Source: Nocardia higoensis NBRC 100133 (lineage in GTDB: Bacteria; Actinomycetota; Actinomycetes; Mycobacteriales; Mycobacteriaceae). From it: a stretch of DNA of 64,000 nt. The DNA is taken from NCBI RefSeq assembly GCF_000308595.1, contig NZ_BAGA01000183.1, positions 1-64,000 of the forward strand, given 5' to 3'. Position numbers and translations under genes: made by a program. The notes beneath the pieces are model-generated. The model did no database searches. It had not been told where the DNA came from and saw nothing but the letters and a program-made list of their open reading frames with translations. Positions 56,602-64,000 of the stretch are shown piece by piece; the first letter of the stretch is position 1, and every line of letters starts with the position of its first letter.

Positions 56602-57465
56602 ATGGCGGAACCGGCAGCGACCTTGGCCCGTCGGCTCTGGGAGGCGATCGAACCACTGCACGCGGCGGCGTACTTCTCCCCGCACCACCGACGCATCTCG
56701 CTCGATCTCGGTATGAGCGGCTACTGGATGGGCTACTTCGCGGGCCGCGCCGCACCGCTCGGCGCGATGACCGCAGCCCCCGTCGAATCCATGTTCTTCA
56801 GCTTCCCCGCCCGCCGCGTCGCACGGGCGTTACCCGAGGCCTGGGCATCCGCCGACCCGGCGACGGTGCTCCAGGCACGTATCGCCACCGCGCGTCTCGC
56901 GCTCTCCGAGTACCTGGGCGAGATCCCTCGCCACGATCTCGAACAACTCGCGTCGTACCTCGAAATCGCCGCCGACGGATGTCATTTCGCCGGTCGGCCG
57001 TTGGCGGCCGGATGGTCGAGGGTGCCGAGACCCGACGATGCCGTGGCGCAGGTGTGGCTGGCCGCGACCGTCCTGCGCGAACATCGCGGTGACGGGCACG
57101 TCATCGCCTGTGTGCACGCGGGTTTGCGGGGAGTCGACGCGGTCGTCGCCCACGCGGCCACCGGCGCGGTCACCCGCGAGGTCATACAACCCAACCGCGG
57201 CTGGAGCGACGAGGAATGGGACATCTCCGTGCGCAGACTGCGCGCCCGCGGCCTGATCGACGTCGGCGGCCGTCTCACCAGGAGCGGGGGAGCGCTGCGC
57301 CGCGGCGTCGAAGACAGAACCGACTTCCTCGCCGCCGATCCGGTCACCGCCCTCGGCCGGACCGGGGTCGAAGAACTCATCGCCATCGCGGCGCCGATCA
57401 GCAGGCGCCTGTTCGACACCGGTGCCGTACCCCTGCCCAATCCCATCGGCGTTCCCCGGCCCTGA
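56602..57465 (+). CDS. SCO6745-family protein
   Basis: A 287-residue protein like Streptomyces SCO6745: ARRLWEAIEPLHAAAYFSPHHR at the start, GYWMGYFAGRAAPLG, then FSFPARRVARALPEAWASADP. A winged-helix-like tail contains WSDEEWDISVRRLRARGLIDVGGRLT. Function of the family is unknown. ATG 56602 has AGGGA upstream. Divergent from the MocR-like regulator across 81 bases, so likely regulated by it. Confidence 0.87.
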   Translation: MAEPAATLARRLWEAIEPLHAAAYFSPHHRRISLDLGMSGYWMGYFAGRAAPLGAMTAAPVESMFFSFPARRVARALPEAWASADPATVLQARIATARLALSEYLGEIPRHDLEQLASYLEIAADGCHFAGRPLAAGWSRVPRPDDAVAQVWLAATVLREHRGDGHVIACVHAGLRGVDAVVAHAATGAVTREVIQPNRGWSDEEWDISVRRLRARGLIDVGGRLTRSGGALRRGVEDRTDFLAADPVTALGRTGVEELIAIAAPISRRLFDTGAVPLPNPIGVPRP

Positions 57466-57673
57466 GGTGGATGAATGTGCCGCGCAGGGCTGGTGGCCGG
57501 TGTGGACATCTCCGTCTCGCGACGGGGTGAGGCACTACTCGCGCACATCACCGCCGTCGGCGGCGTCGCGACGTTCCGGTCGAGAAAGTCGAGTGGTCCG
57601 GTACTCGTGGTCGGCGCCTCCGTCGCGCCCACGCTGGATACACCAGCACATTCTCGGGACGAGGTGGTGACCC

Positions 57674-59677
57674 ATGGACACCGAGAGCGAAGCCCCCATC
57701 GCCGCACGGTGTGAACAGATAGACGCGGCATCTCAGCGATTCGCCGAGACCGCCCCTCAACGCGAAGAGGTTGCGCGCCGTCGCGCGGCGAGCGACTCCG
57801 AGGTGGTCGACAGCAAGGAGCAGATTCTCGCCCGCGCCGACCGCCTGCTCGTCGCGGGCGAAGTCCCCGCCCAGGCAGTGATCGAACTGGGCAGGCAGGA
57901 TCCGATCGACAGCATCGGCTCGCTCGAACGTGTCATCGGCTTCGCCAACGAACTCCAAGCCGTCAACTTCCTTGCCCGCGGCACCCGGGCCGCCGCCGCG
58001 GTCGCGCGGATCTCGTTGGCGGACAACGGTCGTGAGGTGCCGATGGGCACCGGCTCACTGGTCTCCCCGCAGTTGCTGCTCACCAACAACCATGTGCTGC
58101 CCGAACCCGAGGCGGCGGAGCGCGTCGTCGTCGAGTTCTCGGCCGAAGTCGGCATCGACAATGTGCCGACCCCGACCGTTCGCCACCGGCTCGCGCCCGC
58201 CGGCTTCTTCGTCACCGACCAGCACCTCGACTACACGCTGGTCCGCGTGGCACCGGGACCGGATGGTGCTGTGCCCGGTACAGCGTTCGGGTGGAACCCG
58301 CTGATCGCCGATCCCGGCAAGATCGTGATCGGTGAGGCGATGAACGTCGTCGGGCACCCCTCGGGGCGACTCAAGGAGATCTCGATCCGCAACAATCGGC
58401 TGGATCTGCAACTCGACGACTTCCTGCACTACAGCTCCGACACCGAGCCCGGCAACTCCGGCTCGCCGGTCTTCAACGACCAGTGGGAGATCGTCGCGCT
58501 ACACCACGCCGGGGTCCCGAAGAAGGACGACACCGGCAGGGTGCTGCGCAAAGACGGCAAACTCTGGCAGCCCGGCGACGGCGACGACGCGATCGACTGG
58601 ATCGCCAACGAAGGCACCCGCGTGAGCGTGCTGCTGCGCGACCTCGCCTCCCGGAAGTTCGACCCCGCACAACGCGCGCTGCTCGACGAACTCGGTCCCG
58701 CGGCGAACCTGCCCGCCGAGACCGGCCTCGCCGTCGCGACCCCACCGGCGCCCCAGCGGGCCCCGGCCACCGAGAGCCTGGTGCGCGGTCTGCAGGGCAG
58801 GCCTGGAGCCTTCGGTGGACGCCGTAGCGTGTTGTTCCTGCACGGCCGTGGGCAACAGGGCCGCGATCCCGCCGAACTGCGCCGCACCTGGACGGCCGGT
58901 CTGAACAAGGGACTCACCTCGGCCGATCGGAGCCCGCTCGACCCCGCCGATGTGTACTTCCCCTTCTACGGCGACCAGCTCGTCACGAGCATGGACACCC
59001 GCGAAGCTGTCGACACCGGATCGGTCCTCTACGAGCGCCTGGTCGCCGAGGCGGCACAGCGCGTCGGCATGCCCGGCCCCGACGAACTGCCCACCGACCC
59101 GGAGGCCAGAGAACTCTTCGATGGCATCGGCGCGGTGGTACTCGATCGGCTCCACGATCAGCTCGGCTGGATCGCCGCCCGAAGCGGCCTCGACTCCGTA
59201 CTCATCGTCGCCATCTTCAAGGACGTCGCCGCCTACCTCGACGACGAGCGGGTTCGCAAGAGCGTGCTCGACACCGTGCTCACCGATGTGCCCCCGAGCG
59301 GCGAGCTGATCCTCGTCAGCCACAGTCTCGGCACCGTCGTGGCCATGGATCTGCTCTCCGAGCTGCCGCGCGAGGTGAACGTGAGCCTGTTGGTGACGGC
59401 GGGCAGTCCGCTCGGCCTGGACAGCGTGTATCGCAAACTGCTCAGCGGTGGCGCCCACCGGCCCGAACGTGTCGGCGAATGGCTCAACACCTGGTACGCG
59501 GGAGACCCCATCGCCATCGGCTGCCCGCTGCGCCAGGCGTGGGGGACCGGGGTAGCCGACCTCCCGGTCGAAAACTCCAAGGAACGGGCACACGACATCG
59601 CCGAATACCTCGCCCACGCCGCGGTCGCCGGCGCGATCGGAAAGCAGCTGACCGTTACCTCGATGTGCACCGGCTGA
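57674..59677 (+). CDS. Trypsin-like serine protease fused to alpha/beta hydrolase
   Basis: A 667-residue two-enzyme protein. Residues 1-100 are helical (RRRAASDSEVVDSKEQILARADRLL, then LERVIGFANELQAVNFLARG). Residues about 105-330 are a trypsin/V8-type protease: GTGSLVSPQLLLTNNHV (His140), DQHLDYTLVRV (Asp186), EPGNSGSPVF (Ser262). Residues about 380-660 are an alpha/beta hydrolase: LFLHGRGQ, nucleophile Ser551 in VSHSLGTVVAMDLL, Asp611 in YAGDPIA and a candidate His640. All catalytic residues are present, so both halves may be active. No signal peptide, so it should act in the cytoplasm. Start ATG 57674 follows GGTGGTG. Role unknown; similar protease modules occur as conflict or defence effectors. 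Confidence 0.88.
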   Translation: MDTESEAPIAARCEQIDAASQRFAETAPQREEVARRRAASDSEVVDSKEQILARADRLLVAGEVPAQAVIELGRQDPIDSIGSLERVIGFANELQAVNFLARGTRAAAAVARISLADNGREVPMGTGSLVSPQLLLTNNHVLPEPEAAERVVVEFSAEVGIDNVPTPTVRHRLAPAGFFVTDQHLDYTLVRVAPGPDGAVPGTAFGWNPLIADPGKIVIGEAMNVVGHPSGRLKEISIRNNRLDLQLDDFLHYSSDTEPGNSGSPVFNDQWEIVALHHAGVPKKDDTGRVLRKDGKLWQPGDGDDAIDWIANEGTRVSVLLRDLASRKFDPAQRALLDELGPAANLPAETGLAVATPPAPQRAPATESLVRGLQGRPGAFGGRRSVLFLHGRGQQGRDPAELRRTWTAGLNKGLTSADRSPLDPADVYFPFYGDQLVTSMDTREAVDTGSVLYERLVAEAAQRVGMPGPDELPTDPEARELFDGIGAVVLDRLHDQLGWIAARSGLDSVLIVAIFKDVAAYLDDERVRKSVLDTVLTDVPPSGELILVSHSLGTVVAMDLLSELPREVNVSLLVTAGSPLGLDSVYRKLLSGGAHRPERVGEWLNTWYAGDPIAIGCPLRQAWGTGVADLPVENSKERAHDIAEYLAHAAVAGAIGKQLTVTSMCTG

Positions 59678-59757
59678 GCATCGCCGACGAACCGGACGGC
59701 GCCCCCGGACAGGAGCAATCAGCGGCGGATCGGCCCTCGGCCGTACCGCCGCGACGA

Positions 59758-61038
59758 CTATCTCGCGCGTTCGAGCCCGGCCACCGCGTTGTCGGTGAGC
59801 CACCGCACCTCGTCATCACTCATCGCCAATGCCGTGTACCCGACGCTGAGGTCGAGGCCACCGAGTCGTTCGTCGGCGATCACGAACAGTGACGGGCCGA
59901 ACACGTCGAGCGAAACGGTCATCGTGACGTCCTCGAGCGTATAGGGGCCGTAGTCGGCCTGAAGGCCGGAATCGCCTGCCGTGGTGACAGCAAGTCCGTC
60001 GATGCGGCCGTTGTGCCGCATCGACGGACGGAATTCGTACCGATACAGGTTCAGGTCGGGAAGCTTCAGGATCGAGGCGGACTGCTGGTTCTTGGCCAGC
60101 GCGGTGATCAGCTTGAACGAGGCGTCGCGGGCGGTGGCCCAGAAATCGTCGGTGATCGGGTGCTCGGTACGCAGGATGTCGACGTAGCAACCATAGGTCT
60201 CGTCCGGGACGGCGGGTTCACTGAGCCGACGGAGATCGACCGTGGTCAACACGGTCATGGCGTCGAGCCTGTACCGCTCGCGAACGGCGAGCAGGAACGC
60301 TGCCGTCACCGCACCGTGGAGCGTCGTTCTGTTGGCTTTGATGGCATCCTTCAGCGGCGCCATTACGGTGGGGTCGAGGTAACGCGCCAGCACTCGCGTT
60401 TCTTTCTTCCGATCGGGGATCGTCTGCTTGGGTAGTCGAAGGGCCGGCGTATAGGTACCCCTGCCACCACTGCCCGGCCTGTCGGGCAGTCCGGCCTCGA
60501 CCGGCGGGGGCAGGGTGGTGCGGGCCGGTGGTTTCCGCTCCGCGGCGGCCGGATCGGCGAGGAATTCGAGGAGCCGGCGAGCGAGCATGTTGCCGGATTT
60601 GGCGTCGATGATCGCGTGATCGGCACAGATGACGATGTGGTTGAGGTCGTCGTCGGGCGACTGCCGCACCACTGTTACGCGCAGGCGCGGATGGTTGCCC
60701 TTCGGAATCGGCGTGCGGATGTCGGAGGCGAGAACCTTGCGCCAGGTGTCCGGGTCGGCACTGTCGACCACCTTCAACGGGATCTCCGATGTGCCCTCGG
60801 TGTCGAACCAGGGCTGGCGCAAAGCGAACGGGGGGAGGCGCCGCCAGACGAGCTTGCCGTAGCGGATATGCGCGCGGAGCAAGGGGGTCTGTGCCTGCAG
60901 CCAGGCGAGCGCGCGTTTCATCAGCGCCGGATCGAGGTGGCCGCGCACGTGCAGCACATGCATGGCGATCAGTCCGCCATGCATGTGCATGAAATGAAGC
61001 AGTCGTTCCTGTTCACCCAGCGGGCGCGTCTCGCCCAT
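59758..61038 (-). CDS. Condensation-domain/PapA-like acyltransferase
   Basis: A 426-residue member of the CoA-dependent acyltransferase/condensation superfamily, which joins an acyl group to an alcohol or amine. The active-site HxxxD is His141-Asp145 (ADHAIIDAKSG). The start LGEQERLLHFMHMHGGL is typical of PapA-like proteins; the second-half DFGWG is not found, with VFGPSLFVIADERLG in its place. ATG 61038 has TAGGAG upstream. Divergent from the carrier protein gene, so the acyl donor may be carried by it. Confidence 0.82.
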   Translation of the reverse strand: MGETRPLGEQERLLHFMHMHGGLIAMHVLHVRGHLDPALMKRALAWLQAQTPLLRAHIRYGKLVWRRLPPFALRQPWFDTEGTSEIPLKVVDSADPDTWRKVLASDIRTPIPKGNHPRLRVTVVRQSPDDDLNHIVICADHAIIDAKSGNMLARRLLEFLADPAAAERKPPARTTLPPPVEAGLPDRPGSGGRGTYTPALRLPKQTIPDRKKETRVLARYLDPTVMAPLKDAIKANRTTLHGAVTAAFLLAVRERYRLDAMTVLTTVDLRRLSEPAVPDETYGCYVDILRTEHPITDDFWATARDASFKLITALAKNQQSASILKLPDLNLYRYEFRPSMRHNGRIDGLAVTTAGDSGLQADYGPYTLEDVTMTVSLDVFGPSLFVIADERLGGLDLSVGYTALAMSDDEVRWLTDNAVAGLERAR

Positions 61039-61133
61039 GCCGACTCCTAATTTCTCGAGCACAATTTCAAGGACGCGATGAAACGGACTAGTATGCTGTT
61101 TCGACCAGGGACCCGTGGACAGGGACTCGAATA

Positions 61134-61388
61134 GTGAATGATATCGAACAGCCGATAGTCGAGTACATCTCCGCTCTGGTCGCCGAAACCGGCGGCGAGC
61201 CGGTCGGACGCGCGACCCTCTTGCTCGAGACCGGCGTGCTCGATTCGGTAAATCTGGTAAGGCTGGTGCGGTTCGTCGAGAAAAGATTCAAGATCGACAT
61301 CCCCGACACGGATGTACGGGAGGATCTCTTCGAATCGCCCGCGACGCTGGCGGCCTATGTCTCGCGACGAGCGACCGAACTCTCCTAG
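61134..61388 (+). CDS. Acyl carrier protein
   Basis: An 84-residue carrier with the phosphopantetheine attachment site GVLDSVNLV (Ser38) and a four-helix acidic fold. It is the stand-alone type that partners AMP-ligases. Starts at GTG 61134 with a weak ribosome site. Its stop overlaps the stop of the opposing AMP-ligase gene by two bases. It needs a phosphopantetheinyl transferase, not seen here. Confidence 0.88.
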   Translation: MNDIEQPIVEYISALVAETGGEPVGRATLLLETGVLDSVNLVRLVRFVEKRFKIDIPDTDVREDLFESPATLAAYVSRRATELS

Positions 61389-62845
61389 AGTTCGCGTAGC
61401 CTGCCGCGGAGCAATTTCCCGGTCGGGCTCCGCGGGAGTGCGTCGGTGAAAACGATTTCGTCCGGGACCTTCTGAGCCGACAGCCTTTCCCGGGCAGTGC
61501 GAATCAATTCATCAGCCGACACATGCGCACCTCTGACGACAAAGGCGATCAGCCGGTTGCCGCTTCGGGTGTCCGGGAAGCCGACCACAGCGGCTTCGGC
61601 GACGGCGGGCAACGTCATGAGCGTCTCCTCCACCTCGATGGGGTCGATCTTGAAGCCGGAAACCTCGATCAGCAGCTTGCTGCGGCCACGGATGAAGATG
61701 CGACCTTCTTCGTCGAGCGAGGCAAGATCGCCGGTCCGGAACCAACCGTCGTCGAACGCCTGAGCATTGGCCACGGCATCGCCGAGATAGCCCCGCATCA
61801 GCGAGGACGACCGCACCTCCAGTTCGCCGACGGATGGGCCGAGATCGGTGTCGCACGCAGCGATGCGGACTCTGGCGTCGCCCGCGGGCTTGCCTACCGA
61901 GGCCCAGGTCGCGACGGGATCGGCAGAGTTGTTGTGCGAGACCATGATCGCCTCGGTCGAGCCGTAAGCCTGACGAAGGGTGATATCGAGACGCTCGCGC
62001 ACCGCTTCGAAGATCGGCCGCGTCAATCCGGCGCCGCCGGAGAAGGCCAGGCGCAGCCTGAGAGCGAAACTGCCGGTCTGACCGGCGATTGTGCCGTACA
62101 TTGCCGGAACGGCCCCCATGAAGGTGACGCGCTCGCCGACCATGGTGTCGAGCAGCTTCTTACGCGAGAGCGCCAGCGGCAGCGGATCGCTCCAGTAGAG
62201 CGTCGTCGCTCCGCGGGCGACGGCCTGCGTGGCGCCCAGCATGAAGCCCATCGCGAAGTTGCCCGGCAGGATGTCGAGGACGATATCGTCGGGCTGAAGG
62301 TCCCAGGCTGTGCCGGCCCGTTCGGCATCGGCGATGAGCTCGGCATGGGTGTGCGGCACTACCTTGGGCGACCCCGTCGAGCCGGACGAGAAGAGGTAGA
62401 GCGCCGTAGTGTCGCCGGGCAGTTTCGGCAGCTGGGCGTTCGCAGTTCCTTCGGGTAGGGCATCGGTCAGCAACAGCGGCATGCCGGGAGCCGTATCTGC
62501 GATCAGCATCTCGGCAGCAGCGGCACGGCCGGGAGTCGCTATGACAGCCGCGAGCCCGGTCTTTCGCGCGAGCGTGGCGAGTTCGGATCGCGTGGCCGTG
62601 ACACCCATCGGCATCGCGATGGCGCCGATGGCGAAGAGCGCGTGAGCGGTGACGAACAGATCGGATGAATTGGGAATCAGCAGGGCAACGGGGTCACCGC
62701 TCTCGATACCACGGTCGATGAAGTCGGCGGCGAGTCGGCCGATCCGCTCGACCAAAGCGGCGTAGGGCGTAAATGTCTCACCCTCCCGCAATCCACTGGT
62801 TATCGGCGCTCGCGCTGTCAGCGTCAGCAGATTCTCGTAGATCAT
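61385..62845 (-). CDS. AMP-dependent acyl/aryl ligase
   Basis: A 486-residue adenylate-forming enzyme: LYLFSSGSTGSPKVVPHTH (P-loop), RQAYGSTEAI, FRTGDLASLDEEGRIFIRGRSK and the catalytic lysine in SPTGKLLRGRL. It should activate a carboxylic acid as AMP ester and load it on CoA or on the adjacent carrier protein. Stand-alone, smaller than fatty acyl-CoA ligases (about 550), in the range of aryl or short-chain ligases. ATG 62845; the frame is open to 63898 but that part is antisense to the P450 gene. Confidence 0.9.
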   Translation of the reverse strand: MIYENLLTLTARAPITSGLREGETFTPYAALVERIGRLAADFIDRGIESGDPVALLIPNSSDLFVTAHALFAIGAIAMPMGVTATRSELATLARKTGLAAVIATPGRAAAAEMLIADTAPGMPLLLTDALPEGTANAQLPKLPGDTTALYLFSSGSTGSPKVVPHTHAELIADAERAGTAWDLQPDDIVLDILPGNFAMGFMLGATQAVARGATTLYWSDPLPLALSRKKLLDTMVGERVTFMGAVPAMYGTIAGQTGSFALRLRLAFSGGAGLTRPIFEAVRERLDITLRQAYGSTEAIMVSHNNSADPVATWASVGKPAGDARVRIAACDTDLGPSVGELEVRSSSLMRGYLGDAVANAQAFDDGWFRTGDLASLDEEGRIFIRGRSKLLIEVSGFKIDPIEVEETLMTLPAVAEAAVVGFPDTRSGNRLIAFVVRGAHVSADELIRTARERLSAQKVPDEIVFTDALPRSPTGKLLRGRLREL

Positions 62846-63037
62846 CCCGACTCCGCACGGTGCGGCTGCCCCCTCTGACCGAAGGATAGGTGTGGGGTGC
62901 GGTATCTGCAAGGCGTCAGCCTGCCGCAGCGCCGTACAGCCCCGGTCACCAGCATCGTCGACCGAGACGGCGCCAGACCGGCCGACGCCGTCGCTTCCGG
63001 CGTCTATCATCGGTAGGGGTCGGGCGTGGAGGTGAAT

Positions 63038-64000
63038 ATGTACTTGCGCGCGTGGATCCGATGGTTGATGTTGCATCGTCTGGCCCGGACTTATCTCCTG
63101 GTGGCGGCACGTCGCGGCGATCCCCTGGCACACATTTTGATCGGTCCGGATCGCGGGCTCGGAGCACCGCACTATGTCGAGGAGGTCCGGCGGCGAGGCC
63201 GGATGCCCACGATCTCGACGGTGCGCGTGACCGCGGACCACGAACTGTGCCGACTCGTGCTGCGTGATCGCCGCTTCAGCGTCTTCACGCCCTACAGTCC
63301 AGCCCTGCCGAAGCCGCTGCGCTGGGTGATGACGAAGACGGATCTGGAACTTCCCAATCTCACGGAACCGCCTTCGATGCTGGTGACCGATCCGCCGGAA
63401 CACACCCACTACCGGCGAGTGGTCGGGCACGCATTCACGCCGAGGGCGATAGCGCAACTGGGGGAGCGGGTTGCCGAAGTGACCGATGACCTGCTCGACC
63501 GCCTGCCATCGTTGCCGCGTCCGGACCTGATCAGCGACTTCTCCGAGCGGTTGCCCATCGCGATCATCGCCGAAATTCTCGGGCTGCCCGCCGACATGCA
63601 TTCGACCCTGCTGAAGTGGGGGGACAGCGGTGCACCGTTGCTGGACCGGGGCCTGACCTGGTCCACCTTCCGTCGCGCAGTCGAGGATCTGGCCGAAAGC
63701 GAGCGGTACCTGAACCAGTACATCGTCGCGTTCACCGCCGAACCGGGCGACAATGTGCTCAGTATGCTCGCGGCCGATCACGGGCTCACCCGCCGCGAGC
63801 AGGTGGCCAACGCGGCCCTGCTGGTGGACGCGGGATTCTTGACGACAGTGAACATGCTCGGCAACGGAATAGCCCAGTTGCGGCGTCATCCGGATCAATT
63901 GGACATGCTGCTGGCTCGACCGGAAATGTGGCCTGGCGCGATCGAGGAAATCCTGCGTTACGACGGTCCCATACGGATAACCGGCCGCATCGCGAGCTGT
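63038..64000 (+). CDS. Cytochrome P450, 3' end outside window
   Basis: 321 residues are visible. A short basic/hydrophobic N-terminus precedes the P450 fold: RVTADHELCRLVLRDRRF, DPPEHTHYRRVVGHAFTPRAI (C-helix), FSERLPIAIIAEILGLP, the oxygen-binding I-helix LLVDAGFLTTVNML (AGxxTT), and the K-helix ExxR in IEEILRYDGP. The heme-cysteine loop lies beyond base 64000. GGAGG precedes ATG 63038. Divergent from the AMP-ligase across 190 bases; probably a tailoring enzyme of the same cluster. Confidence 0.93.
   Translation, partial: MYLRAWIRWLMLHRLARTYLLVAARRGDPLAHILIGPDRGLGAPHYVEEVRRRGRMPTISTVRVTADHELCRLVLRDRRFSVFTPYSPALPKPLRWVMTKTDLELPNLTEPPSMLVTDPPEHTHYRRVVGHAFTPRAIAQLGERVAEVTDDLLDRLPSLPRPDLISDFSERLPIAIIAEILGLPADMHSTLLKWGDSGAPLLDRGLTWSTFRRAVEDLAESERYLNQYIVAFTAEPGDNVLSMLAADHGLTRREQVANAALLVDAGFLTTVNMLGNGIAQLRRHPDQLDMLLARPEMWPGAIEEILRYDGPIRITGRIASC

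Overview
The window is high-GC DNA of Nocardia type (order Mycobacteriales). Support comes from a four-domain carboxylic acid reductase, a double-length CtpI-type P-type ATPase, a TIGR00027-type methyltransferase, MpaB-type oxygenases and ANTAR/SpoIIE signalling proteins. No rRNA, tRNA, CRISPR array or intact insertion sequence was seen. The genus is an inference from protein families; no database search was possible.

Layout. 1-7.5 kb: a poly-HAMP hybrid histidine kinase (5' end outside the window) overlaps an ANTAR-GAF-PAS-SpoIIE phosphatase; then a TerC membrane protein and a winged-helix regulator. 7.6-9.5 kb: a cytochrome b/molybdopterin oxidoreductase fusion and a small hypothetical gene. 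9.5-13.8 kb: a PoxB-like TPP enzyme, then a scarred stretch where an FAD oxidase and an SDR gene have both lost their 3' ends at one junction (about 12,284) and a GH15 glycosidase carries an internal deletion with frame change. 13.9-24.6 kb: mixed metabolic genes, including DUF1206, an LLM oxidoreductase, an amino-acid permease remnant, an MpaB oxygenase, a methyltransferase, two DUF202 proteins, 3-hydroxyacyl-CoA dehydrogenase, a YbdK-type ligase and a DsbA-like protein. 24.7-27.4 kb: TetR regulator divergent from an FtsX/MacB-like export system, with a 25-bp operator-like palindrome between them. 27.6-38.7 kb: carboxylic acid reductase, CtpI, small proteins, DUF808 and a NUDIX hydrolase.

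38.7-41.6 kb holds the most unusual unit: a dTMP-kinase-like protein, an HhH-GPD glycosylase-like protein and a B12-binding-type radical SAM enzyme in three overlapping minus-strand genes. Nothing in the window states their substrate; a nucleotide- or base-modifying pathway is the inference. 41.9-47.7 kb is a complete branched-chain amino-acid/amide-type ABC transporter (binding lipoprotein, fused permeases, two ATPases) followed by a TetR gene.

47.7-57.5 kb: an HD/LuxR sensor regulator, an ABCG-like transporter, a second MpaB protein, a secreted lipase, a mycothiol-dependent-isomerase-like protein coupled to a broken DHFR/RibD-like gene, and a MocR-like regulator without the PLP lysine, divergent from an SCO6745-family gene. 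57.6-64 kb: a trypsin-like protease/alpha-beta hydrolase fusion, then the left part of a small acyl-transfer cluster (condensation-type acyltransferase, acyl carrier protein, AMP-ligase, cytochrome P450) that runs out of the window.

A recurring theme is gene loss by internal deletion: four separate scars (12.3, 12.8, 16.5 and 54.06 kb) without any visible mobile element.
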